From the NCBI GenBank assembly GCA_037953625.1, contig CM075651.1, forward strand, positions 63,970,501 through 64,034,500: 64,000 bases of DNA, in the 5' to 3' direction. Shown here in pieces: positions 1 to 11,003 of the stretch. Origin of the DNA: Crotalaria pallida. Taxonomy: Eukaryota > Streptophyta > Magnoliopsida > Fabales > Fabaceae. The position numbers were made by a program, and so were the translations under genes. The notes beneath the pieces were generated by a model. It was not told the DNA's origin and ran no database searches. It was given only the letters and a program-made list of their open reading frames with translations. Position 1 is the first letter of the stretch. Each line of letters begins with the position of its first letter.

Positions 1-121
1 AGGTTATGATAATATCATATTTTGAGTATTCACTTAACCTAAAATCAATAGGTGGCTTAAAGGTTTGAAAGAAAAGGTTTAGTTTTTGAGAAAACAAGTT
101 TTAATTGATTTTTCATTAAAC

Positions 122-250
122 TAATCGATTAAGGCTTAAACTAATCGATTAAGGCTTATGTTAATCGATTAGAATTTTCAAAGCTTGCGCACTTAATCGA
201 TTAAGCAAGGTGTTAATCGATTAAGACATGTATTAATCGATTAACACGTA
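122..250. promoter_or_regulatory. Cluster of TAATCGATTA palindromes upstream of the LTR TATA box
   Basis: Six copies of the palindromic core TAATCGATTA lie in about 130 bases, separated by 8-20 bases of otherwise different sequence. The last copy is about 80 bases upstream of the TATATAA box at 324. In the related LTRs at 24691 and 28962 the same block carries TACTCGAGTA instead. A role in transcription is inferred from position only. Confidence 0.7.
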
Positions 251-323
251 CAGATCTGGTTTTTTTAAATACGTTTTTCACTTCTCAAAAGCACTTTGAA
301 GTGTTCCTAACTTTTGGTTATTT

Positions 324-330
324 TATATAA
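324..330 (+). promoter_or_regulatory. TATA box of the copia-type LTR
   Basis: TATATAA followed by ACC, about 80 bases downstream of the palindrome cluster. The same context occurs at 25361 and 29632 in the related LTRs, so this is the probable U3 promoter. Confidence 0.65.
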
Positions 331-574
331 ACCTTTTCCCAATTATTGTGAATCATTATTACAATCTAGAATCATTTTGATATTCATTTTACAAAGAATC
401 AAGCCACACTATCTCTCTCACATTCATAGATCAAAGCTTTTAACTTTTACATTCTTTGATCAAGAATCTTTGAATCTCTTATGTTGATATTTTCATAGCT
501 TTTGAAAGAGATTCATAGGATTGTTATTTTGTTTTTTAATTTGGTTGTAATCATTGCAAAGAAGGCATGCTATC

Positions 575-745
575 TACAACAAAGGAAGTCTTGGTTGTTC
601 ATCAAGCAAACAAGCATTTGGAAGTCTTGATTGTTATCAAGCAATTGGAAGTCTTGTTGTGTTAACAAGCAAATTGGAAGTCTTGGTGTGAGGCATCATC
701 AAGCAAGTGAAAGTCTTTGAAGAATCTCAAAGCAATTGGAAGTCT
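575..745 (+). repeat. Imperfect GGAAGTCTT minisatellite in the LTR
   Basis: Units of about 25-35 bases share the core AAGCAATTGGAAGTCTTG and repeat five to six times with variable spacing. The same array sits at about 25600-25750 and 29870-30050 in the related copia LTRs. It lies downstream of the TATA box, so it would be transcribed. Confidence 0.7.
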
Positions 746-1231
746 TGTTGAGGGGAATTGACAAGCAAGGTTAGAGGTTAGATTAGAGCATCAATAGGAT
801 TGCAAGGCAAGGGTGTGGTATCTCTTGTAGGCTATCAAGAAGGGAGTCTTGAGAGGCATTTACTTGTAATTGGAGAACTCTAATTCCTCATAGTGAAGAA
901 TCTCTCTTGGTTGAAGAGGGGACTGGATGTAGCTTTCAAGTGGATGAAAGTGAACCAGGATAAATCACTGTGTCGTATCTCTAAACTCTTAACTCTTTAC
1001 ATTCAAGTCATTTCAATATTGTTCTTGGTTGAAAACCTAGAAAAGATTGATTTTCATAATTGATTGAATTGAATCTTAATTGTGCAAATTGATTTGGGGA
1101 AAATCATTTTCATAACCTAGGTAATCAATAAGAATATTGGTGTTAATCAATTCCGCTTAATCTCTGATCTTATGTGTTAATTGATTGATTTTCGTATTTG
1201 ATTGAAAAGTGATTTTTCAGATACTGTTCAG

Positions 1232-1342
1232 ATTAATCGATTAAGTCATTTGTTAATCAATTAAGCTTCGGCATTAATCGATTAGTTTGAAAGTAAGCTT
1301 CGGCATTAATCGATTAATACTGAAGTTAATCGATTAATCAGT
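1232..1342. promoter_or_regulatory. Second TAATCGATTA cluster near the LTR 3' end
   Basis: Four perfect cores and one decayed core (TAATCAATTA) occur within 110 bases, about 0.9 kb downstream of the TATA box. The copia LTRs at 24691 and 28962 carry two such cores at the matching place. One flank (AAGCTTCGGCATTAATCGAT) is duplicated here. Confidence 0.65.
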
Positions 1343-1830
1343 ATATTTTTGTAAAAAAATCATTTTAATTTAATCGTTTTGATTTGTTTTTTTTTTCCGA
1401 AAATCTTTCAAGGTTTATCTAACACTTATTCAACCCCCCCTTCTAGGTGTTCTCCTAGTGTCTCCTAGTTATTTCACCCACCGATTGTAGTTCCAACATT
1501 AATATGGTTGCGAGAAAATAATTATCAGAATGACCATGCAACCATAGCCCATATATATATATATATATATATATCATAAAACCCAAGTACACCAGATAGT
1601 AAAAGTCGAGGTAGCAAAGTTTTAGGGATACAGACCAATAAGCATAAAATATTAGCTCTCACTGCTCTGATCAAAATATATACAATATACTACAGATCAA
1701 AATAAGAGAGCCATCGAAAACTGTGTCGTGACCACCCACACTGATGCCTGATCCCTGGATCCTCCAAAAGCTGAAACACTACATCCTACTATGGTCCCCA
1801 TATTGCACATATTAAAATAAAGTCACTACA

Positions 1831-2283
1831 TCACTGGTTGTCAGCAGCTGTCCCATCCACGTCCTCTGCAGGGTCCTCCTCCTCCTCCTCATCCGACACT
1901 GGAGGAGAAGCAGTGCGACGCACTGGCTCAGGTGAAGATGCAAAACGTACCCTGGTGGTCGGACCAGGACGAGGAGTGGCCGTAGCAGTAGCCTCAGAAG
2001 AAGTAGAAGGACGAGTACGGGTAGCCGGACGTCTGACATGTAAGTTATAGAAACGACGGCCAGGACGTGGTGGAGGAGTACCAAAACGATAAGTATAAGC
2101 TGGAGGAATGTGCAGTATGTAGATCATAAGGATGTGAAGCCTACGAGGTCGCACACGAGCAAGGGGGTTAGGGTAACAAAAAATCACGTCAACCTCACCC
2201 TCGAAAACAGCCCTGTGCTCCTCGTAATCCCACACTCCTCTACGGAGGGGGCGTAACTCCACGAATGTCATGTAGCGAGCCAT
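1831..2283 (-). CDS. Conserved LTR-encoded ORF, copy in the G1 3' LTR
   Basis: I do not recognise this protein. The ATG at 2281-2283 opens a 150-codon frame in the same sense as gag-pol. Residues 1-70 are a compact segment rich in aromatic and basic residues, including HRAVFEGEV and PNPLARVRPRR. Residues 75-125 are rich in Thr, Pro, Arg and Ser, and the tail is acidic (a run of five Glu). The other LTR of the element keeps the frame open at 9719-10168, and a diverged LTR family keeps the first 80 residues at 40415-40663. Between families most changes in the core are synonymous or conservative, which suggests selection on the protein. The ATG follows CCCTTGTAGGTG, which resembles a splice acceptor. 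Function is unknown. Confidence 0.6.
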   Translation of the reverse strand: MARYMTFVELRPLRRGVWDYEEHRAVFEGEVDVIFCYPNPLARVRPRRLHILMIYILHIPPAYTYRFGTPPPRPGRRFYNLHVRRPATRTRPSTSSEATATATPRPGPTTRVRFASSPEPVRRTASPPVSDEEEEEDPAEDVDGTAADNQ

Positions 2284-2809
2284 CACCTACAAGGGCATAG
2301 GGAGTCAGCAAATACTAACGCATAATCAAATAGATAGGATAACAAATAATAAAATAATCAAATCTTTATTTATCATTAACCGCTATTTTCCTTTCTAATC
2401 AATTATCATTTGCTAATAATCAATTATAATCCTTTGATAATCCATTAGAATTTCTTAATAATCACTGACATAAATCAATTCTCATTACATCATAAACATC
2501 CAAACATAATAACGAATAATCAATAATATATGCACTGACAATGCAACTCATCTATCAATGCATGATCGTTGGCCAACTCAACAAATAGGCTTCCGTGGCA
2601 CCTTTAAAACATGCCCGGTACTCCTCAAAGAGTACCTCTAGGACGCGGCCAATATTAAACGAAACCCGTAGAGCTCATAGAAGTGACGCCGACGTATCCC
2701 GCAAGATTATGTCTCTCGAGCCCGGCGTTTAAAGACATGCCCACACCCACGTGTGTATTTCCAGAACAAAAGGTGCAACCCCGGTCACCGACATTCCCTT
2801 ATGTACAAT

Positions 2810-2911
2810 GACCCTTTGGAGCAGACACTTTCACTAGTGTCCCTTGAGTCCAAAATAAATGACCCTTTGGAGCAGACACTTTCCTTAGTGTCCCTCGAGT
2901 CCAAAATAACC
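2810..2911. repeat. 51-base tandem duplication in the G1 3' LTR
   Basis: Two adjacent 51-base units begin GACCCTTTGGAGCAGACAC at 2810 and 2861 and differ at a few bases. The same pair is in the other LTR at 10695-10796, so the duplication predates this insertion. Confidence 0.85.
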
Positions 2912-3118
2912 AAAAGGGATATGCCCACGCCTCACGGACGTGTCTCCACCAATGTGGGAATCCAGAATGCAAGTATGATGCATGAACATGTCATTGTAAT
3001 ATAATTTATCAAGATCGATACTATTTGAGCTTACTTGAAATTTGGTTATATTAAGAATTGGTATTTTCTTTTCATCTTTCTTGGAAATTTAACAAATCAA
3101 CCAAGTTTCAGCCCATAA

Positions 3119-3285
3119 CCGATTACATAATCGATTAGACAATTAAATTCTGAGTTTTTATCACAGAATAAGGTTCATAATCGATTAGTATACTTTAATA
3201 ATCGATTATAACAGGTCCAAACTCAGAATTTTTTTCAAAATTAATCGTGGTAATCGATTACCAGTCGGGGTAATCGATTACTCTA
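3119..3285. promoter_or_regulatory. TAATCGATTA cluster in the transcribed part of the G1 3' LTR
   Basis: Five cores occur here, two extended to GGTAATCGATTACC-like palindromes. The matching cluster in the 5' LTR is 11004-11168. On minus it lies about 0.9-1.1 kb downstream of the LTR TATA box. Confidence 0.65.
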
Positions 3286-4632
3286 TCAGTAAAAACACTG
3301 CTGAACTGGTTTTTAACTACCAAATCAATACCAACTCAATTTTAACCAAATTCAACACTATGTACAACTCAAATACAGCATAATGAACCTGTTCATAACA
3401 TCAATTGCTCCAAATAACATCAATTTCACAAAATCATGTTGTTTTTCCCCCAAATTTAACCTAAAACTCAACTTACATAACAAATTTTGATTCACACCAT
3501 TTCAGATCAAATTGAGGGTTCATTTAGTTTCTAATACTATAATCTAACATGTTTCGATTCCTAATTCAATTCAGATTGGCCTCCAAGCCATTGATCACTA
3601 ACCTAGAGCCCTTGGAACCACATAGAGGTTCATTCTACATTCAATTCAATCCCATAATCTATTCTAGCATTAGTAAAGCTTCTCCCTTACCTAAATGAAG
3701 CTTTTTGGATGCAAAGACAGCAAGAAAAACCTCAGATTCTAAAATCACCCTTTGCTCTGTTTTTGGTTCCAACACAAGTTCAAGAGAGCAAGTTTGGCAG
3801 AGGATTTGACATAGAAAACGTGCATGAAAACGAATAAACTTGGTCAATATAGAAACTAGGCATTGCAAACTTTAATTAGAAACCGAAATGACACGATTTG
3901 AGGGCCTCTACATACCAAAATCGAAGTCTGGAACTTAGCACCTCAAAACTGAAACTGCAGAATTCAGTTTCTTGGACCAATCTTTAACGAATTCGTTCTC
4001 CTTGCACAAGCCACCAAAATGCACGATTCTTGTCTTGAATTGAAGGTCTCTTTGCAAGCTTTAAAATGGTGTAAAGCTTACAATTGGTGTGTGGGTAAGG
4101 ATTAAGAAGGAAGGTGAAGAACAGAGGGTGTTCAATTTGAATTTCAGCAGAGTTTCCCTTCTTCTTCCCAATTGCTTATGATTTTGATCAACAAAACCCA
4201 TCAATTTATAGCCAAATTTGGCTTGCATGCAACTCAACACGCGTCCAGGGACGTGTTAAATCATAGCCCAGGTGTTGATTTCTGGATTATTCAGTTCCAT
4301 GAATCATCAAACGCACTTTCTTCAACCATTGCAGGTACGGTAATCAATTACCTCTGCTAGTAATCAATTACCAGCTTCAGTTTTTGAAAAATTACTATTT
4401 TATTCACTTTCCCTCCAAATATCTTTTCAATATTGACTCCTAGGTCCTTTCCAAGGACCATACTGCAAAAACACCTTATTTCTTAACCAAAATATTTTTC
4501 TTATATTTTTCCCCTGATTATCCTTTTAATATAATCATAATTTAATAAAAAAAACTAGTTAATTCCATATAATTAGTTTTATTTAAATAATTCTTTTTAT
4601 TTATTTGGGAATCAAAAATTCGGGGTATTACA

Positions 4633-4646
4633 CTTCACCCCCACTT
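4633..4646 (-). other. Polypurine tract of G1
   Basis: Read on minus, AAGTGGGGGTGAAG lies immediately before the 3' LTR start TGTAATACC. This is the expected plus-strand primer site. Confidence 0.75.
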
Positions 4647-4673
4647 ACAAGAATTTCGTCCCCGAAATTCCGC

Positions 4674-4883
4674 TTACATAAACAACTCAGGATAATCCTT
4701 TCTCATTTTATCTTCTAACTCCCAAGTTGCTTCAGATACATCAGTATTTTCCCAAATAACTTTAACTAATGGAATCTCCTTTCCCCGCAACTGCTTCATT
4801 CTTCGATCTTCTATTCGGACAGGGATTGTCTCAAAAGTGAGATTCTCTCGCAAAGTCACGTCATCCGGTTGAACTTCAATCAC
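4674..4883 (-). pseudogene. Chromodomain-like C-terminus of G1 integrase
   Basis: This 69-residue frame contains KEIPLVKVIWENTDVSEATW followed by an acidic, charged end and DYPELF. That pattern is typical of the chromodomain at the end of integrase in Tekay/Del chromoviruses, where it is thought to steer integration into heterochromatin. The frame differs from the upstream integrase (5107-5469), so at least one frameshift lies between about 4900 and 5110. The stop after PELFM is the expected end of the polyprotein. Chromodomain assignment is by motif, not by a profile search. Confidence 0.7.
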
Positions 4884-5106
4884 ATAATTGGGATCGGCAC
4901 GAACTTCCGTAATTGCGAGACATGAAACACATTATGAAGATTAGACAGGGACGGACGCAAAGCGAGTTGATAAGCGACAGGACCGATACGCTTGAGTATC
5001 TGATAAGGACCAATAAACCTTGGCGACCGCTTCCTTGTCCTTAAAGCCCTTCCAACACCAGTTGTTGGCCTTACACGAATAAAAACATGCTCATCTTCCT
5101 CAAACT

Positions 5107-5484
5107 CTAAAGGTCTCCTCCTTTTATCTGCATAACTTTTCTGCGGCTCTGCGCTGTTTTCATCTTCTCCCTGATCATCTGAATCTTTTCAGTTGTTTCT
5201 TGAGCAATCTCAGGTCCAATGATCGTCTGCTCCCCCACTTGAAACCAACATAGGGGAGTTTGACACTTTCTTCCATACAGTGCCTCGAACGGTGCCATTC
5301 CAATACTAGAGTGGTGACTGTTGTTGTAGGTAAACTCTATGAGCGACAGGAGTTTATCCCAACTTTCTTGACTCTCCAAGACACAAGCTCTGAGTAAATC
5401 CTCGAGTGACTGAATAGTCCTTTCAGACTGGCCATCCGTCTGAGGGTGATAAGCAGAACTCATCCTCAACTTTGACCCCAGAGA
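5107..5484 (-). pseudogene. G1 integrase, C-terminal half of the catalytic core
   Basis: In the same frame as the main pol segment and separated from it only by a TAG at 5485-5487. It contains HPQTDGQSERTIQ with the third catalytic acidic residue of the DDE triad, and the family motif FTYNNSHHSSIGMAPFEALY. The frame is lost near 5110; the GPF/Y-type linker can still be recognised at about 4900-5100 in another frame. Confidence 0.85.
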
Positions 5485-8069
5485 CTACTGCAAACCCTTC
5501 CAAAACTTCGAAGTAAACCTCGGATCTCTATCCGAGACAATACTTGAAGGTATACCATGAAGACGAACGACCTCCTTGATGTACAACTGAGCAAACTTAT
5601 CCATATGATAGCGCATATTAACCGGAATAAAATGCGCCGACTTGGTCAATCTATCAACAATTACCCAGATTGCATCACAACCACCAACAGTCCTCGGTAA
5701 TCCAGACACAAAGTCCATTGAAATGCTATCAAATTTCCATTGAGGAAAATCCAAAGGTTGTAACTCTCCACCTGGCTTCTTATGCTTAGCTTTTGCCTTT
5801 TGACAGATCAAACAGGAAGCGACATACGAAGCAACATCATTCTTCAATCCAGACCACCAAAACAATTTCTTCAAATCTTGATACATCTTGGTTGATCCAG
5901 GATGGATACTCATTCTACTTTTGTGTGCTTCGTCCAAAAACAACCTTCTTTTCTTCTGATCTTTAGGAATACAAATCCGATCTTTGAATCGGAGAATTCC
6001 ATCATTTCCAGTTTGGAAGTTTAACTCCTTTCCTTCAACCATCAACCTTCTCTTCTCTTGAAGCTCTTCATCTGACTGCTGTGAGTCCCGAACTTGAATC
6101 AGGAACTCATTGGTAATCTGCAACTTACCGAGCCTTATACATCCAGGTTCTACTTGCATCATCAAACTTAGATCTCGAAACTTCTCAATTAAAGAAAACT
6201 CCTTCACCATTAAAACACTCATGTGAAGAGTCTTCCACTTTAAAGCATCAGCTACTACATTTGCTTTGCCGGGATGATATTGAAGCTCGAAATCATAATC
6301 TTTGATAAATTCCATCAAACACCTTTGTCTCATGTTCAACTCTTTCTGATCGAACAGATACTTCAAACTCTTATGGTCACTAAACACCTTGAACATAGTG
6401 CCATAGAGATAGTGTCTCCAAATCTTCAAAGCGAAGACAATAGCAGCCAATTCTAAGTCATGCGTCGGATAGTTGACCTCATGCACCTTCAGTTGTCTGG
6501 ATGCGTAAGCTACCACCTTTCTATCTTGCATTAAAACACATCCAAGACCCTGCCTCGAGGCATCACAATAAACATCGAAACTCCTATGTGGATCAGGTAA
6601 TACTAACACCGGTGAGGATGTCAACTTCTCCTTCAACAATTGAAAACTTTCCTCACACTTATGATCCCATAGGAAAGGTTGATTCTTGCGAGTCAACTTG
6701 GTCAACGGAAAGGCAATCTTTGAAAATCCTTCAATACATCTCCGGTAGTACCCAGCTAAACGCAAGAAACTACGAACTTCCGTCACAGTTTTGGGTTGCT
6801 TCCATTTCAACACAGCTCCAAATTTAGCTGGATCAACCGCAATACCTTCTTTGGAAATAACATGACCCAAAAAGTTCACCTTATCCAACCAAAACTCACA
6901 CTTAGCAGGTTTGGCATAGAGCTGTTTCTCCCTCAAGATCCCTAACACGATCTTGAGATGTTTGGCATGTTCTTCTGGACTCTTTGAGTAGATGAGAATA
7001 TCGTTGATGAACACTACCACAAACAAATCCAAATAGGGTCTGAAAATTATGTTCATATAGTCCATGAAAATAGCAGGAGCATTCGTTAGCCCAAACGACA
7101 TTACCACATACTCATAATGCCCATATCTTGACCGAAAAGCCGTCTTCGGAATATCTTCGTCTCGAATTCTGATCTGATGATATCCCGACCTTAAATCGAT
7201 CTTGGAAAACACCGAAGCTCCTCGAACTTGATCCATAAGGTCATCAATCCTTGGCAACGGATACTTATTCTTAATTGTGACCTTATTCAACTGCCGGTAG
7301 TCAACGCACATTCTCATGCTACCGTCTTTCTTCTTAACAAACAACAACGGAGCTCCCCATGGCGAAACACTTGGCCTTATCATTTGTTTCTGCAACAAAT
7401 CTTCAATCTGCTTCTTCATTTCGGCCATTTCTGGTGGTGCCATCCTATACGGAGGAATAGAAATGGGTCCGGTTCCAGGTACGAGATCAATTCGAAACTC
7501 GATTTCGCGCTTAGGCGGTAATCCTGGAATCTCTTCAGGAAATATTTCAGGAAAGTCTCGTATCACAGGAATATCCTCAATCTTCACTTCCTTCTTCTCT
7601 TCTACACTTGAGGAGAGTAAGCAAACATATCCTCTAGGCTCAAGACTTAAGGTTTCATGGTTTCGAAACTGGATTGTCTTAGCCTCACAATTAATGAGGA
7701 CTTGGTTTCGGGTTAACCAATCCATTCCTAGGATCACATCTATTTTGAGCATGGGTAAGCAGATTAAATCTACTAGGGATATGTGGTTTAATACCATTAT
7801 TTTACAATCCTTGCAGACCTTAGACACAACCACCGGGTTATTGGTGAGGGTTTCAAGTCGTAGCTGATACGGTGAATCATGCACTACTAACTTCAAACGA
7901 TTTACACACTCAAGGGACACAAAAGAGTGTGAGGCTCCAGAATCAAACATAACAACACAGGGTTGGTTATTAAGGAGATAAATACCTTGAATCAGGTCAT
8001 AGGATTGAGTCGATTCAGTTCCACTTAAAGCAAACACCTTTCCAGATACCGTCGGTTTGCTTGCTCCTT
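5485..8069 (-). pseudogene. G1 protease, reverse transcriptase, RNase H and integrase N-half
   Basis: Domain order gives the Ty3/gypsy type. Protease (DSGASHSFVS, near 7940) is followed by reverse transcriptase (RMCVDYRQLNK near 7310; LRSGYHQIRI). RNase H begins at YCDASRQGLG and ends near GKANVVADAL. Integrase has the H-H-C-C zinc region (HPGSTKMYQDLK, CLICQ) and the first two catalytic Asp (SMDFVSG, VSDRDPRF). The RT catalytic motif reads FINDILIYS instead of FIDD: codon 7003-7005 is AAC where GAC is expected, which removes the first catalytic Asp. An in-frame TAG at 5485-5487 ends the frame inside integrase. The segment continues the gag frame upstream, as in single-ORF chromoviruses. Confidence 0.93.
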
Positions 8070-9009
8070 CTATCTTGACAGGCTCCTTACATTCGCGGGA
8101 GTAATGCCCCTTCTTTCCACAATTAAAATAGAGACCATTTTGTGCAACATAGCAGTTGGTACCAAAGTGAAAACGATTGCACTTCTCACACTTGCGAGAA
8201 TTCGCCTAAGAAGTAACTTTTTCACCATTAGCTTCCTTGCCTTTCCCCTTTTGAAAATAGGGACCCTTGCTACGATTGTTGAAATTCTTCTTTCAGATAG
8301 GTCCGAATCCAGCCTGACTTCTCCTCTGTGCCTCTTCTTCTTTCTTATCATCTTCATAAACCCGGCACATCTCAACCAAAGCATGAAAACTTCGGATCTT
8401 TTGGTAACCAAAGGCAAACTTTATCTCCGGCTTAAGTCCATTTTCAAACTTAATACATTTGGACCTCTCATCTGGGTTAAGCTGATAGTACGGGGAGTAC
8501 TTAATGAGTTCTTCAAATTTCGCTGCGTACTCTCCCACGCTCATGTCTCCTTGTTTCAGTTGCATGAATTCCATTTCTTTCTTTCTCCTTTGATCCTCCG
8601 GAAAGTATTTATTGAGAAATCTCTCAACAAACACATCCCAGGTGATCATCCTTCCTTCATAGTTCAACAACTGCATGGTATGATGCCACCAATTCTCAGC
8701 TTCACCAGAAAGCATGAAAATTGCAAACTTCACCTTTTGAGCATCAGCACACTCCATAGCATGGAAAATCTTATTCAATTCCTAAATCCAACTATTCGCT
8801 TCCTCAGGCTTATGACCTCCTTCAAACTTTGAGGGTTTAAAGTTTCGGAACTCTGAGAAAGTCTTTGACTCAGGATTTTCCACCTGACAAGGCTGAGGTG
8901 GTGGTGGATTAGCTTGTCGCCTCTGTTGTTGCTGTTGCATACCCACGAACACATCCGTCAACCTTGCTATGGCATCAGCCATATGATTGTTATTGTTCCT
9001 AGCAGACAT
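8070..9009 (-). pseudogene. G1 Gag with three in-frame stops
   Basis: The ATG at 9007-9009 starts a Gag with a Gln-rich N-terminus, a retrotransposon-gag core (AENWWHHTMQLL, WDVFVERFLNKYFPED, KQGDMSVGEYAAKFEELIKY) and a Cys/His region (CEKCNRFHFGTNC, then NCGKKGHYSREC). The frame is shared with pol but has TAG at 8782-8784, TGA at 8293-8295 and TAG at 8206-8208. The TGA fits decay of a CGA Arg codon. The first Cys of the final CCHC knuckle is Tyr, from a TAT codon. Gag would coat the element RNA and form the particle; this copy cannot. Confidence 0.9.
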
Positions 9010-9176
9010 CTTAAACCTGCACTAAGGGCTTTATATCAGACTAAAATCCTAACAAGAAGTATGCATAACACACCTCTTTCTATGTGCTAATTAACCAAAA
9101 CAGATACAAAGACAAGTATTTAGGACAGGTATTACCTTTTGGAGATCACAGATCAGGATCAGTTCGCGGGATCACA

Positions 9177-9188
9177 GCTCTGATACCA
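9177..9188 (-). other. Primer binding site of G1
   Basis: On minus, TGGTATCAGAGC is complementary to the 3' end of plant initiator-Met tRNA. It lies five bases inside the 5' LTR end (9194). Confidence 0.85.
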
Positions 9189-9718
9189 ACACGTGTGACG
9201 CTCTCGAAATATCACTTTATTTATATCAAAATAAATTACGTAAATAGTTTATTTAGAAACTATTAGAGAATTTCATGAAAAACTTTTTCCTTTATACAAA
9301 ATAAGTTTATGTCTCAAAATGCTTTTAGGTTTGACAAAATAATTGTGTACTTGTTTTGAGTTCAGCGGAAACGATTTGAAAGTGTTAATATGGTTGCGAG
9401 AAAATAATTATCAGAATGACCATGCAACCATAGCCCATATATATATATATATATATATATATCATAAAACCCAAGTACACCAGATAGTAAAAGTCGAGGT
9501 AGCAAAGTTTTAGGGATACAGACCAATAAGCATAAAATATTAGCTCTCACTGCTCTCATCAAAATATATGCAATATACTACAGATCAAAATAAGAGAGCC
9601 ATCGAAAGTTGTGTCATGACCACCCACACTGATGCCTGATCCCTGGATCCTCCAAAAGCTGAAACACTACATCCTACTATGGTCCCCATACTGCACATAC
9701 TAAAATAAAGTTACTACA

Positions 9719-10168
9719 TCACTGGCTGTCAGCAGCTGTCCCATCCACGTCCTCTACGGGGTCCTCCTCCTCCTCATCCAACACCGGAGGAGCAGCAGTG
9801 TGACGCACTGGCTCAGGTAAAGGTGCAAAACGTACCCTGGTGGTCGGACCAGGACGAGGAGTGGCCGTAGCAGTAGCCTCAGAAGAAGTAGAAGGACGAG
9901 TACGGGTAGCCGGACGTTTGACATGTAAGTTATAAAAACGACGTCCAGAACGTGGTGGAGGAGTACCAAAACGATAAGTATAAGCTGGAGGAATGTGCAG
10001 TATGTAGATCATAGGGATGCGAAGCCTACGAGGTCGCACACGAGCAAGGGGGTTAGGTTGACGAAAAATCACGTCAACCTCACCCTCGAAAACAGCCCTG
10101 TGCTCCTCGTAATCCCACACTCCTCTACGGAGGGGGCGTAACTCCACGAATGTCATGTAGCGAGCCAT
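9719..10168 (-). CDS. Conserved LTR-encoded ORF, copy in the G1 5' LTR (in the gag leader)
   Basis: The ATG at 10166-10168 opens 149 codons. The frame matches the copy at 1831-2283 apart from scattered substitutions and loss of one Glu codon, so both LTR copies stay open although gag-pol is ruined. It sits about 1.9 kb downstream of the LTR TATA box and about 0.7 kb upstream of the gag ATG, so genomic RNA would carry it as the first long ORF of the leader. The core (residues 1-65) shares about 41 of 65 residues by eye with the ORF at 40415-40663. No family recognised. It could act as a protein, or limit translation of gag; both are inference. Confidence 0.62.
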   Translation of the reverse strand: MARYMTFVELRPLRRGVWDYEEHRAVFEGEVDVIFRQPNPLARVRPRRLRIPMIYILHIPPAYTYRFGTPPPRSGRRFYNLHVKRPATRTRPSTSSEATATATPRPGPTTRVRFAPLPEPVRHTAAPPVLDEEEEDPVEDVDGTAADSQ

Positions 10169-11003
10169 CACCTACAAGGGCATAGGGAGTCAGCAAATAC
10201 TAATGCATAATCAAATAGATAGGATAACAAATAATAAAATAATCAAATCTTTATTTATCATTAACCGCTATTTTCCTTTCTAATCAATTATCATTTGCTA
10301 ATAATCCATTATAATCCTTTGATAATCCATTAGAATTTCTTAATAATCACTTACATAAATCAATTCTCATTACATCATAAACATCCAAACATAATAGCGA
10401 ATAATCAATAATATATGCACTGACAATGCAACTCATCTATCAATGCATGATCGTTGGCCAACTCAACAAATAGGCTTCCGTGGCACCTTTAAAACATGCC
10501 CGGTACTCCTCAACGAGTACATCTCGGACTCGGCCAATATTAAACGACACCACTAGAGCTCATAGAAGTGATGCCGACGTATCCCGCAAGATTACGTCTC
10601 TCGAGCCCGGCGTTTAAAGACATGCCCACACCCACGTGTGTATTTCCGGAACAAAAGGTGCAACCCCGGTCACCGACATTCCCTTACGTACAATGAACCT
10701 TTGGAGCAGACACTTTCACTAGTGTCCCTCGAGTCCAAAATAAATGACCCTTTGGAGCAGACACTTTCCTTAGTGACCCTCGAGTCCAAAATAACCAAAA
10801 GGGATATGCCCACGCCTCACGGACGTGTCTCCACCAATGTGGGAATCCAGAATGCAAGTATAGTGCATGAACATGTCATTGTAATATACTTTATCAAGAT
10901 CGATACTATTTGAGCTTACTTGAAATTTGGTTATATTATGAATTGGTATTTTCTTTTCATCTTTCTTGGAAATTTAACAAATCAACCAAGTTTCAGCCCA
11001 TAA

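Larger units (their letters stand above)
1..1498 (+). mobile_element. 3' part of a copia-type LTR (solo or right LTR), inserted in the chromovirus 3' LTR
   Basis: This stretch matches, with clear divergence, the LTRs of the copia element at 24691-30713. They share the block near the start (AGGTGGCTTAAAGG), the TATATAA box, the GGAAGTCTT minisatellite, the run CAACCCCCCCTTCTAGG and the terminal CCACCGATTGTAG. It ends in TTCCAACA at 1498, a typical LTR 3' end, and the next base resumes the LTR of the chromovirus, whose intact copy has 191 more bases at this point (9194-9384). The fragment therefore inserted into that LTR. Its 5' end and any target duplication lie left of the window, so a solo LTR and a right LTR cannot be told apart. 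Homology and the 3' boundary are seen directly; insertion is inferred. Confidence 0.85.
1499..4632 (-). repeat. 3' LTR of chromovirus G1 (truncated)
   Basis: It is nearly colinear with 9385-12516. The element-wise start is TGTAATACCCC (read on minus from 4632). The element-wise 3' terminal 191 bases are missing because of the inserted copia LTR. It contains an (AT)n run at 1551-1574, a conserved ORF, a 51-base tandem duplication, palindrome clusters and a TATA box (minus, 4203-4210). Confidence 0.9.

Noticed and set aside
1812..2084. Leu-rich frames overlapping the LTR ORF
   Set aside because: Shadow frames of the conserved ORF; conservation between families follows the other frame.
2753..3004. 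83-residue plus-strand frame with two DPLEQTLSLVSLESKI repeats
   Set aside because: It follows the 51-base tandem duplication, whose length is a multiple of three, and is opposite to the element; no sign of a protein family.
9177..9188. tRNA gene fragment
   Set aside because: Only 12 bases match the tRNA 3' end; this is the primer binding site, not a gene.
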